Part shown: positions 34,383 to 41,718 of the stretch, piece after piece
Layout of the letters: every line of letters begins with the position of its first letter
Numbering within the stretch: the stretch's first letter is position 1
From: DASXRA01 sp036502575
Lineage (GTDB): Bacteria > Actinomycetota > Actinomycetes > Mycobacteriales > Jatrophihabitantaceae
Assembly (NCBI GenBank): GCA_036502575.1
Contig: DASXYL010000002.1
Coordinates: forward strand, 6,291 to 70,290
DNA: 64,000 bases
Reading direction: 5' to 3'
Translations under genes and position numbers: made by a program
The notes under the pieces: generated by a model
Database searches by the model: none
Told to the model about the DNA's origin: nothing
What the model saw: the letters and a program-made list of their open reading frames with translations, nothing else

Positions 34383-34910
34383 TTAGGACGCGAGGCCGTC
34401 GATAACCTCGGCGGTGGGGAGCTCGGCCAGCGCCGCGGCCGGTAGGGCGATCTTCGACGCCCGGATGCCGCTGCCGATGACCACGACGTCGCGCTTCAGC
34501 ACGGCGGCGTCGACGAGCACCGGCCAGTCGGCCGGCAGTCCGATCGGCGTGATGCCGCCGAACTCCGTGCCGGTCAGCCGCACCGCGTCCTCCATGGGCG
34601 CGAACGAGGCCTTGCGGGCCCCGAGCCGGCGCCGCACCACGCCGTTCACGTCGGCGCGGGTGGTCGCGAGGACGACGCACGCCGCATAGGACGTGACGTC
34701 GCCGCGCCGCCCCGCGATGACCACGCAGTTCGCCGAGTCCTCGAGCGCGACCGTGTACCGATCGCAGAACGCCGCCGTGTCGGCCAGCGACGGGTCGATC
34801 GGGGCCACCACCACGTCCGCCGCGGGAAAGGTCGCCAGCGCCGCGGCGACCGGCGGCGCCACCAGTTCGGCGCTGACCGCACGCCACTCCAACGAGCCCG
34901 GAGCCATCAC
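34383..34910 (-). CDS. YbaK/EbsC-family aminoacyl-tRNA deacylase-like protein
   Basis: A 175-aa protein of the YbaK/prolyl-tRNA editing superfamily. It shows the fold's ANCVVIAGRRGDVTSYAACVVLATTRADVNG and GTEFGGITPIGLPADWPVLVDAAVLKRDVVVIGSG blocks, cited here by their ends. The ordering and glycine-rich loop match EbsC-like members rather than classical YbaK. Its likely role is clearing misacylated tRNA. It is divergent from the antiporter regulator gene by 18 bp. Confidence 0.8.
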   Translation of the reverse strand: MMAPGSLEWRAVSAELVAPPVAAALATFPAADVVVAPIDPSLADTAAFCDRYTVALEDSANCVVIAGRRGDVTSYAACVVLATTRADVNGVVRRRLGARKASFAPMEDAVRLTGTEFGGITPIGLPADWPVLVDAAVLKRDVVVIGSGIRASKIALPAAALAELPTAEVIDGLAS

Positions 34911-34928
34911 CCCCGTAGTCTGACTCAG

Positions 34929-35438
34929 GTGAGTGTCGACATCACCAGTCGGGTCCTACCCGGCATCGGCGTGTGCCAAGAGGTCGCGCTGCGCGACGGG
35001 CGGCGCATCGGCATCGTCACGCGGCGCAACGGCCTGCGCGATCTCGTGCTCTACGACGAAGAGGGCGACGGCGCGGCCGAGAACGTCGCGCTGACCGACG
35101 ACGAGGCGAACGCCGTCGCCGAGATCCTCGGCGCCCCGCAGCTCACGTTCCGGCTCTCCGTGCTGCAACGCCAGGCCGACGGGCTGATCGTCGAGCAGCT
35201 GCCCATCCCCGCCGACTCGCCGTTCACGCGTCGCCCGCTGGGCGATACCCAGGCCCGCACCCGCACCGGCGCGTCGATCGTCGCCGTGCTGCGCCAGGGC
35301 GCGGCGGTGCCCTCCCCCACCCCGGACTTCGTCCTGCACGCGGGCGATCTCGTCGTCACGGTGGGCACGCAGGCCGCGGTCGACCAGGTGGCGCACATCC
35401 TGGACGGGTCTGCCGGCTCGGCCGACACCGGCGGTTGA
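34929..35438 (+). CDS. TrkA-C (RCK-C) regulatory subunit of a cation/proton antiporter (KhtT-like)
   Basis: A 169-aa soluble protein. An N-terminal beta-rich domain (DITSRVLPGIGVCQEVALRDGRRIGIV) precedes an RCK-C/TrkA-C domain near residues 85-160 (SPFTRRPLGDTQARTRTGASIVAVLR, DFVLHAGDLVVTVGTQAAVDQVAHIL). In characterised systems such as KhtTU this subunit gates the antiporter in response to ligands. The GTG start is 18 bp from the divergent EbsC-like gene, and the membrane partner follows after 2 bp. Confidence 0.87.
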   Translation: MSVDITSRVLPGIGVCQEVALRDGRRIGIVTRRNGLRDLVLYDEEGDGAAENVALTDDEANAVAEILGAPQLTFRLSVLQRQADGLIVEQLPIPADSPFTRRPLGDTQARTRTGASIVAVLRQGAAVPSPTPDFVLHAGDLVVTVGTQAAVDQVAHILDGSAGSADTGG

Positions 35439-35440
35439 CC

Positions 35441-36622
35441 ATGGCGGCGAGCGGCGGCGGCGAGACGCACGTCGCCGTGCTGCTCATCGAGCTCGGCGCG
35501 ATCCTGTTCGGCCTCGGCGTCCTGGGCCGATTCGCGCGGCGGTTCAACATCCCGGTCATCCCGCTCTACCTGCTCGCCGGACTGTGCTTCGGGCAGGGCG
35601 GGGTGCTGTCGCTGTCGGCCAGCCACGACTTCGTCCAGGTCGCCGCCGACATCGGCGTGATCTTGCTGCTGGTCATGCTGGGCCTGGAGTACTCCGCGGA
35701 CGAGCTGCGCTCGAGCCTGCGCGCGCAGGCGCCGATCGGCGTGCTCGACGGGTTGCTCAACGCGCTGCCCGGCGCAGCGCTGGCGCTGATCGCCGGCTGG
35801 GGGGCGACCGCCGCGGTGGCGCTGGCCGGCATCACCTGGGTGTCGTCGTCCGGAGTGATCGCGAAGACGCTCGGCGACACCGGACGTCTCGGCAACCGCG
35901 AAACGCCGGCCATCCTGGGCGTGCTGGTCATCGAGGACCTCGCAATGGCGCTGTACCTGCCCTTGCTCACCGCCCTGCTCGCCGGCGGCGGGGCGGGCAA
36001 GATCGTGCTCACCGTCTCGATCGCGGTCGCCGCCGTCACGGTCGTCCTCGTGGTCGCGACGCGGTTCGGCCGGCACGTCACGACGCTCGTCTCGGCCCGG
36101 GACAACGAGTCGTTGCTGCTCGGAGTGCTCGGCCTGACCCTGCTGGTCGCCGGGCTGGCCGAGGAGCTCAAGGTGTCGGCGGCGGTCGGAGCGTTCCTGG
36201 TCGGCATTGCCGTGTCGGGCACCGTTGCCGAGACGGCGGTCGAGGTCTTGTCGCCGCTGCGGGACGTCTTCGCGGCGGTGTTCTTCGTCTTCTTCGGGCT
36301 ATCGACCAGCCCGGGCCAGCTGCTGCCGGTGCTGCCGCTCGCGCTGGCGCTGGCCGTCGTGACGTCCGGCACCAAGATGACCACCGGATTCGTCGCCGCC
36401 AAGCGAGCCGGCGTCAAGCGGCGCGGACGCTGGCGAGCCGCCGTCACGCTCATCCCGCACGGCGAGTTCTCCGTCGTGGTCGCCGCACTCGCAGTGGCCG
36501 CGGGGGCGCAGGCGAAGCTCGGCCCCACCACCGCCTGCTACGTGCTCATCACGATCTTGATCGGCGCCCTCGTGCACAAGTGGCCCGACCGCCTGCGCTC
36601 GGAACAATCCACCCCTCGCTGA
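35441..36622 (+). CDS. Cation:proton antiporter, CPA2 family (KhtU/KefB-like)
   Basis: A 393-aa membrane protein with about 12 helices. CPA2 features include the unwound-helix region PVIPLYLLAGLCFGQGG, the central GVLVIEDLAMALYLPLL (acidic ED pair for ion exchange) and the C-terminal IPHGEFSVVVAALAV. It lacks a C-terminal RCK domain, which is supplied by the gene just upstream, as in the KhtTU potassium/proton antiporter. The ion is probably K+ or Na+. Confidence 0.88.
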   Translation: MAASGGGETHVAVLLIELGAILFGLGVLGRFARRFNIPVIPLYLLAGLCFGQGGVLSLSASHDFVQVAADIGVILLLVMLGLEYSADELRSSLRAQAPIGVLDGLLNALPGAALALIAGWGATAAVALAGITWVSSSGVIAKTLGDTGRLGNRETPAILGVLVIEDLAMALYLPLLTALLAGGGAGKIVLTVSIAVAAVTVVLVVATRFGRHVTTLVSARDNESLLLGVLGLTLLVAGLAEELKVSAAVGAFLVGIAVSGTVAETAVEVLSPLRDVFAAVFFVFFGLSTSPGQLLPVLPLALALAVVTSGTKMTTGFVAAKRAGVKRRGRWRAAVTLIPHGEFSVVVAALAVAAGAQAKLGPTTACYVLITILIGALVHKWPDRLRSEQSTPR

Positions 36623-36627
36623 GCGAT

Positions 36628-37041
36628 ATGCATGCTGTGAGCGATACCGAGCGCCTGCTTCGCACCTACGACACGATCACCGTGGTCGGGGCCAGCCGCT
36701 ATCCGGGGAAGGAGGCGCACGCCATCCCGATCCAGATGCAGCGCTACGGCTGGCGGATCATCCCGGTCAACCCGCACGCCGACGAACTGTTCGGCGCCAA
36801 GGCGTATCCGACCCTCGCCGATGTATCCGAGCCGCTCGGCCTCGTCGATGTGTTCCGCCCGTCCGAGGACGCGGCTGAGGTGGTGCGCCAGGCCGTCGCC
36901 GCCGGCGCGACCGCCGTGTGGCTGCAGCTGGGCATCGTCTCGGCCGAGGCGCGCGCCATCGCCGAGGCAGCCGGCATCGACTACGTCGAGGATCGCTGCC
37001 TGGCCGTCGAACGCGCCAAGTTCGAGCTAGACGCGCCGTAG
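36628..37041 (+). CDS. CoA-binding domain protein (YccU-like)
   Basis: A 137-aa single-domain protein with the CoA-binding Rossmann fold of the succinyl-CoA ligase alpha subunit. DTITVVGASRYPGKEAHAIPIQMQRYGWRIIPVNPHADELFG leads the domain (cited by ends VVGASRYPGK and VNPHADELFG). The C-terminal VWLQLGIVSAEARAIAEAAGIDYVEDRCLAVE matches the YccU group. Its role is poorly known. It follows the antiporter by 5 bp, and its last 15 bp overlap the convergent flavin reductase. Confidence 0.88.
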   Translation: MHAVSDTERLLRTYDTITVVGASRYPGKEAHAIPIQMQRYGWRIIPVNPHADELFGAKAYPTLADVSEPLGLVDVFRPSEDAAEVVRQAVAAGATAVWLQLGIVSAEARAIAEAAGIDYVEDRCLAVERAKFELDAP

Positions 37042-37596
37042 CGCGAAGTCGACCACCTGGGTCGCGACCAGGCGCAGGGCGGCCACGATCGGTTCGAGTG
37101 GAGTGCCGCCCTCGTCGAACACCGACTCGGCGGTGTTGATCGTGGCACCGTAGGGAGTCGGCCAGCCGCGCAGCGAGTGGATCGTCGAGCGCAGGGACAC
37201 GAGCGTCGTCCCGCAGGCTTGCCAGCCGGCGGCCGTGACGATCGTGCCCACCGCCCGGCCCTGCAGGTACGGCCGGACGTCGTCACGCAGCGATTCCAGG
37301 TGATCGAGACCGTTCTTCACCAGGCCCGACATGCCGCCGTGGTACCCGGGCGTTGCGATGATGAGGCCGTCGGCCCGAGCGACCGCGCTGGCCAATTCGG
37401 CGGCGTCCCCGCCGGCCGGCTCGTCGTCAGCCGCATAGATGGGGAGCTCGGCCAGGAAGCGGCCGCCGAAGGCCACCGTGTGCGCGCCTCGGCCAGCGGC
37501 CTCGGCGAGCGCCGCCCGCAGGAGCTCGTCGGTCAGCGACGTGGCCCGGGTCGAGCCGCCTATCCCGACGACGAGCGGCCGGGCGTCGGGATCCAT
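37027..37596 (-). CDS. NADPH-dependent FMN reductase-family protein
   Basis: A 189-aa flavodoxin-fold reductase. The FMN phosphate loop is GIGGSTRATSLTDELLRAAL and the isoalloxazine-binding loop ATPGYHGGMSGLVKNGLDHL matches the PxYxxxxxGxLKNxxD family motif. Likely roles are reduction of quinones or free FMN. Repeat copy B begins 25 bp upstream of its start, so the element may affect its promoter. Confidence 0.88.
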   Translation of the reverse strand: MDPDARPLVVGIGGSTRATSLTDELLRAALAEAAGRGAHTVAFGGRFLAELPIYAADDEPAGGDAAELASAVARADGLIIATPGYHGGMSGLVKNGLDHLESLRDDVRPYLQGRAVGTIVTAAGWQACGTTLVSLRSTIHSLRGWPTPYGATINTAESVFDEGGTPLEPIVAALRLVATQVVDFALRRV

Positions 37597-37620
37597 ATCA
37601 ACGACCGTACGCGACGCGTT

Positions 37621-37787
37621 CTAGTGTCGCGCTAGGGAAGTCGTTTGCCAGATGCGGTGATCAGGATCGGGGATGGCAAGGCGGAGGAGGAAGGCCATAC
37701 CGCTGTTGTATGGCCGACGACGACAACGCAGTCATCGTCGATCCTCGCGCGGCAGATGGTGAACGTACTTCCCTAGCGCGACACTAG
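37621..37787. repeat. CTAG-bounded structured element, copy B (long form)
   Basis: A 167-bp element. Perfect 21-bp arms lie at 37621-37641 and 37767-37787, each ending in CTAG. An inner helix pairs 37663-37677 with 37731-37745 over 15 positions, with a G-G mismatch and two G-T wobbles. Its sequence is unrelated to the equivalent helix of copy A. The core 37676-37731 is nearly identical to copy A and contains GGCCATAC-CGCTGTT-GTATGGCC. The element lies between divergent promoters of the flavin reductase and PEBP genes, 9 bp before the PEBP start. Confidence 0.88.
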
Positions 37788-37796
37788 GGTGGGCTC

Positions 37797-38339
37797 ATGA
37801 GTCTCGACCGACCCGTAGCACCCGATCCGTACTCGCTCCTCCCCGCCGTCGGCAGCTTCGCCGTGACGAGCACCGACGTCGTGGACGGCCAGCAGCTCGA
37901 CCACGCATACGTCCACTCGAGCGCGGAACCCGATGGGGCCAACACCTCCCCGCAGTTGGCCTGGTCCGGCTTTCCGGACGGCACGAAGAGCTTCGTCGTG
38001 ACCTGCTTCGATCCGGATGCGCCCACCCCGTCCGGCTTCTGGCACTGGGTGCTCGTCGACGTCCCCGCCTCGACGACGTCCTTGCCCACCGATGGCGGCC
38101 ACGTCGACGCGGTGTTGCCCGGCAAGTCGTTCCACGTACGGAACGACTACGGCAGCAAGGACTACGGCGGATCGGCGCCGCCCGCGGGCGACCGGCCGCA
38201 CCGCTACTACTTTGTGGTGCACGCCGTGGATGTCGAGTCGCTCGGCGTCGACGCCGACACGAGCGCCGCGGTGGTGTCCTTCAACCTCGTGTTCCACACG
38301 CTGGCCCGAGCGCAGATAGTGCCGGTATTCGCGCACTGA
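37797..38339 (+). CDS. YbhB/YbcL-family (PEBP) Raf-kinase-inhibitor-like protein
   Basis: A 180-aa phosphatidylethanolamine-binding-protein fold. Diagnostic segments are GANTSPQLAWSGFPDGTKSFVVTCFDPDAPTPSGFWHWVLVDVPAST (cited by ends NTSPQLAW and WHWVLVD), NDYGSKDYGGSAPPAGDRPHRYYFVVHAVD and the final FNLVFHTLARAQ. The bacterial function is unknown. The ATG comes 9 bp after repeat copy B, so the right arm of that hairpin lies in its leader, and the ribosome site is weak (GGGTGGG). Confidence 0.9.
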   Translation: MSLDRPVAPDPYSLLPAVGSFAVTSTDVVDGQQLDHAYVHSSAEPDGANTSPQLAWSGFPDGTKSFVVTCFDPDAPTPSGFWHWVLVDVPASTTSLPTDGGHVDAVLPGKSFHVRNDYGSKDYGGSAPPAGDRPHRYYFVVHAVDVESLGVDADTSAAVVSFNLVFHTLARAQIVPVFAH

Positions 38340-38345
38340 CTGTTC

Positions 38346-38380
38346 TTATCCGCCGGAGGCTGTGCCTATCCGCCGGAGGC
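38346..38380. repeat. Direct repeat of 15 bp (20-bp period)
   Basis: TTATCCGCCGGAGGC (38346-38360) recurs as CTATCCGCCGGAGGC (38366-38380). It lies downstream of the PEBP gene at the start of the repetitive DNA that surrounds the HNH gene. Confidence 0.8.
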
Positions 38381-38407
38381 GCCTTCGGCGCGTCCGCGTC
38401 GCGGACG
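38379..38407. terminator. Two small GC hairpins between PEBP and HNH genes
   Basis: GCGCC-TTC-GGCGC (38379-38391) and CGTCCGC-GTC-GCGGACG (38391-38407) form tight hairpins between two convergent genes. No T-tract follows. A bidirectional terminator is plausible. Confidence 0.5.
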
Positions 38408-38439
38408 GCGGGCTCTTCGCGCGAGCGCTCCTAGCGTTC
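38407..38439. repeat. Left direct repeat flanking the HNH gene
   Basis: This stretch contains GGCTCTTCGCGCGAGCGCTC followed by CTAGCGTTC. It resembles 40177-40211 (GGCTCCTTTTGCGCGAGCGC then TCATCGCGTTC) in the same orientation on the other side of the HNH gene. Confidence 0.55.
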
Positions 38440-38448
38440 GGGCGCGCG

Positions 38449-39753
38449 TCATCCCACGGTGATGGGGTCGCGGATGGTGTTGCGGATGGGTGTTCGGCTC
38501 GGGTCGATGTGGGCGGGTGGGGTCCACCAGGGCTGGCCGTGTTTTATGACGACTTGCCAGCCGCGTTTGTCGTGCTCGCGGTGATGAAATCCGCAGAGTA
38601 GGCAGAGGTTGATCAGGTCGGTGCCGCCGCCGAAGGCCCAGTTCAGGATGTGGTGAACCTGGGTCCAGCCCGGTGGGGTGTCGCAGCCGGGGAAACAGCA
38701 CCCGCCGTCGCGGGCAGCCAGGGCGAGGCGTTGGTGGGTGGTGGCGGTGCGGCGGGCTTGGCCGTAGGCGAGGATGCCTTCCTCGCCGATCACGACGGGG
38801 ATGATGTGGGCTTCCCCGGCTTGTTTCAAGGCTTCGTGGACGGAGATGGTGCCGCCGTGGGCGGTGGTGACGTGTCCGGTGCGGGTCTCGAGCTGGTCCA
38901 GGGTCAGGGTGAGCAGCACCGTGGCCGGGACCCCGCCGGCCGGGGGCAGGTCACCCGAGGCGAGGAGTCGGTGGGCGGCATCGGCCAGCGCGTCGTGCAT
39001 CCGCTGCCCGGGTGAGCGAACATCGGGGCCGTCGGCGTCTGACGGGCGTGGTGCGGCGAGGGGGTCGAGCACCGCCTGCCACTGCGCTAACGCCGTCGGG
39101 GTGAGGTGGGCTCGTAGTTCCCCGGAGCCGTCGCGGTTACCGGACAGGGTGGCGTGGCGGCGCCGGTCATGTTCGACGTCATCGGCCAGCACACCGTCGG
39201 GGTTCAACAACGCGACCACCCGCCGGGCCAGCGTCGCCAACACCGACGGGTCGAACCGGCGAGCCTCAGCCACCAGCCGAGCCTCCACCGCGGCGCCGTG
39301 CTCGAACTCCACCTCGGCCGGCAACTCCGCGATCACCCCGCGGATGACCTTCGCGTGCTCCGCCGAGATCGCCCCCTCGGCTTGAGCGGCCGCCACCACC
39401 GGCAGCAGCGGCGGGCGCGGCTGCCCGGTCAACGACCAGCCCGGACCCAGATCCAGGGCGGCCTCGTGACGGGCCTGCGCCTCCCGCGGCGTCACCCGCA
39501 ACACCTCCCGCAACAACGTCGCAGTGTCGCGGGCCATCAACTCACCAGCCGCACCCCGATGATCCAACTCAGCAATCAACCCATGATCGACCACCGGCAA
39601 CCGGCGGCGCTGCGTCTCCACCCCACGCAACAGCTCAAGCAGATCACCGCGGGACAGCCGAGTCGGATCGAGGGCGATCAGCGCGTCCATCGCGGTGGAG
39701 AGTTGGTCCAGCAGGGCAGTCACCGGTGCGGCGCCCTCCTCACGCTCGAACAT
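38449..39753 (-). CDS. DUF222/HNH endonuclease domain protein (13E12 repeat family)
   Basis: A 434-aa protein. The N-terminal 300 residues form the helical DUF222 domain. The C-terminal HNH nuclease holds CCFPGCDTPPGWTQVHHILNWAFGG then LINLCLLCGFHHREHDKRGW, with the His-His, Asn and final His plus zinc-type cysteines intact. These genes are multicopy and mobile-looking in mycobacteria and other actinomycetes, and their function is unproven. ATG 39753 starts the conserved region. The gene is bracketed by direct repeats, and its upstream DNA is repetitive. Confidence 0.85.
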   Translation of the reverse strand: MFEREEGAAPVTALLDQLSTAMDALIALDPTRLSRGDLLELLRGVETQRRRLPVVDHGLIAELDHRGAAGELMARDTATLLREVLRVTPREAQARHEAALDLGPGWSLTGQPRPPLLPVVAAAQAEGAISAEHAKVIRGVIAELPAEVEFEHGAAVEARLVAEARRFDPSVLATLARRVVALLNPDGVLADDVEHDRRRHATLSGNRDGSGELRAHLTPTALAQWQAVLDPLAAPRPSDADGPDVRSPGQRMHDALADAAHRLLASGDLPPAGGVPATVLLTLTLDQLETRTGHVTTAHGGTISVHEALKQAGEAHIIPVVIGEEGILAYGQARRTATTHQRLALAARDGGCCFPGCDTPPGWTQVHHILNWAFGGGTDLINLCLLCGFHHREHDKRGWQVVIKHGQPWWTPPAHIDPSRTPIRNTIRDPITVG

Positions 39754-39901
39754 ACGTGCTAGTTCACCAACACGAAGCTGGCCGTGTCTAGGGCGATTCC
39801 CCTTATTCTGCAAGGAGAATAGCGAACTCGAGAGCCGGAGCGATCGAACGGATTGGCCGGCGAAGATCCTGCCATCGGCCGACGAAGCAAAAGACGGCGC
39901 A

Positions 39902-39981
39902 GAGCCGCGCAGGGTGAGTAGAGAGAACAGCACGGAGCCACGCGAGGTAAGTAGAGAGAACGGTGCAGAGCTACGCGAGAC
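39902..39981. repeat. 33-bp tandem repeat, about 2.4 units
   Basis: Units at 39902-39934, 39935-39967 and a partial unit at 39968-39981. Each begins GAGCC or GAGCT followed by (G/A)CGC, and the two full units share AGTAGAGAGAAC. They lie 150-230 bp upstream of the HNH gene start. Confidence 0.75.
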
Positions 39982-40176
39982 CTGGAGCAGCCAGAGCGGA
40001 GCCGCAAGCCACCGCGGGACGAGATCCAGATGCCAACTCCTCGTCGCTGCCGCTCTAGAAGGCAACCACAGCAGAACAGAACTCATCCGCCGCAGCCGGA
40101 TCCTCCTTCGTAACCCGCCCGGCGCCGACGCTCTTCGCGCGCGCGCACTCAACCAATCCGCCGGGCACGGCGCGGC

Positions 40177-40211
40177 GGCGGGGCTCCTTTTGCGCGAGCG
40201 CTCATCGCGTT
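40177..40211. repeat. Right direct repeat flanking the HNH gene
   Basis: Matches 38407-38439 in the same orientation, with GCGCGAGCGCTC identical (40191-40202) and GGCTC and GCGTTC conserved around it. A further partial variant (GCTCTTCGCGCGCGCGC) occurs near 40129-40145. Confidence 0.5.
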
Positions 40212-40254
40212 CTTGGTTGCGTTTGCTTGACCGCGTCTCGCTAACAAATCGCGG

Positions 40255-41580
40255 TCATTGCCTTATGGGGGCGAACTCTCCCGCCTCTACCAACGCATCG
40301 AGGTGGTTGGCTGGGACGGCCTCGCTGAAGAGGTGGCCCTGGGCGCGGTGGCAGCCGACGCGGAGCAGCTCGGCGGCGGCGGCTTCGGTCTCGACGCCCT
40401 CGGCCACGATGTCGAGACCGAGCCGATCGGCGAGCTGGACCAGGGCCTCCACGATGGCGGTGTCGCCCCGGTCGGTGCCGAGCCCCGCGGTGAAGCTGCG
40501 ATCGATCTTCAGCACGTCGACCGGCAATGACTTGAGATAGGCGAACGAGTTGTGCCCGGTGCCGAAGTCGTCGATCGCCGTGGTCACGCCGATCGCGCGC
40601 AGCCTGGACAACACCTCCGCGACGTGATCGGCATTGTGCGGCACCGCCCGCTCGGTGATCTCCAGACAGAGCTGATCGCCGGCCACGCCGGCCTCGGCCA
40701 GCACGCCGGCCACCAGATCGACCAGACCCCGATCACCCAGCTGCACGATGGACAGATTGACCCGCACGACGAGAGGTCGCCCGTCGAGCAACGGCTCCCA
40801 GCTCGCTCGCTGGCGGCACGACTCCCGCAGCACCCATTCGCCGACCTCGCAGATCAGCTTCGACTCCTCGGCGATGTCGATGAACTGGTCCGGCCCTAAC
40901 CGTCCGCGGGTGGGATGTTCCCAGCGCAGCAAGGCTTCAAGCGCGAGCAAGCGGCCGGTGCGCAGGTCCAGCTCGGGCTGATAGACCAGCCGCAGCGCAT
41001 CGGAATCAACGGCGTCGCCGAGGTGCAGCTCGATCTCGGCGGCCGCGAACGCCTCGTCGCTCATGGCCGGGTCGAACGCGCGCTGCCCGTCGCCGCCGGA
41101 CGCCTGGGCAACCCGCTTGGCGGCGTCCGCGCAGCGGTACAGCTCCATGACCGGGTCGACACCGATCCGTCCGGACGCGTACCCGATGCTGGCGGAGCGG
41201 GTGATCTGCATGCCGTCGAGCTCGACCGGTCGCGCGACGAGATCGCCGATCTGGCGGGCGCCCGCGGCGGTGTCGCCGCCGTGACCGGGGCACACGATGA
41301 CGAACTGGTCGGCGCTGACGCGAGCGGCCAGCCCACCGGGCGAGGCCCACCCGGCGAGCCGTTGCCCCACCGCATCCAGCAGCTCGTCGCCGAGTTCGTA
41401 GCCGAGCAGGTCGTTCACCGAGCGGAAACGGTCGATGTCGATGGAGAACACCGTCATCCGCGGCGCCTTCGTCCACCGGACCGGGGTGCTGTCCAGGGCC
41501 CGCAGCGTCGCCAGCGTCGAAAGTCCGGTCACTGGATCGGTCGCGTCACTCGTGCTGGCGCTGGCTAGGTCGTCGCGCAC
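40255..41580 (-). CDS. Degenerate-GGDEF/EAL protein, probable cyclic-di-GMP phosphodiesterase
   Basis: A 441-aa soluble protein. The GGDEF domain (about residues 40-165) has RVSADQFVIVC, so the signature is SADQF and cyclase activity is unlikely. The EAL domain looks active: EALLRWEHPTRG, VRVNLSIVQL, LEITERAV, TAIDDFGTGHNSFAYLKSLPVDVLKIDRSF and IVAEGVETEA supply the metal and catalytic residues. There is no membrane segment or recognised sensor. Cyclic-di-GMP hydrolysis, perhaps GTP-stimulated by the degenerate domain, is the expected activity. Confidence 0.9.
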   Translation of the reverse strand: MRDDLASASTSDATDPVTGLSTLATLRALDSTPVRWTKAPRMTVFSIDIDRFRSVNDLLGYELGDELLDAVGQRLAGWASPGGLAARVSADQFVIVCPGHGGDTAAGARQIGDLVARPVELDGMQITRSASIGYASGRIGVDPVMELYRCADAAKRVAQASGGDGQRAFDPAMSDEAFAAAEIELHLGDAVDSDALRLVYQPELDLRTGRLLALEALLRWEHPTRGRLGPDQFIDIAEESKLICEVGEWVLRESCRQRASWEPLLDGRPLVVRVNLSIVQLGDRGLVDLVAGVLAEAGVAGDQLCLEITERAVPHNADHVAEVLSRLRAIGVTTAIDDFGTGHNSFAYLKSLPVDVLKIDRSFTAGLGTDRGDTAIVEALVQLADRLGLDIVAEGVETEAAAAELLRVGCHRAQGHLFSEAVPANHLDALVEAGEFAPIRQ

Positions 41581-41718
41581 GGGTCACCACTATGCACCGT
41601 TGCCACCCGGGCCGCACATCGGTTGCTCGCACAACCACTACCGGGAGCGAGCTCTCTTTCACGCCCGGTCGAGGCCACCGGTTAGGGTTTTGCGGACCGG
41701 GGGGTCGAGAGGGACGGT

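Larger units (their letters stand above)
39754..40254. other. Intergenic region upstream of the HNH gene
   Basis: About 500 bp without a convincing gene. It holds a 33-bp tandem repeat (39902-39981), a GC-rich stretch and the right flanking repeat (40177-40211). The base composition is less GC-biased than its surroundings near 39760-39960. An open frame extends the HNH gene upstream through the tandem repeats, but it lacks protein-like composition. Confidence 0.6.

Noticed and set aside
40191..40230. Resemblance between 40191-40230 and 58577-58610 (GCGTTC and CGTTTGCTTG shared)
   Set aside because: Only about 16 scattered matching bases with different spacing, below what I would call a repeat.
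41581..41718. Possible regulatory RNA between the EAL and MFS genes
   Set aside because: No stable hairpin, terminator or promoter pattern could be supported by eye.
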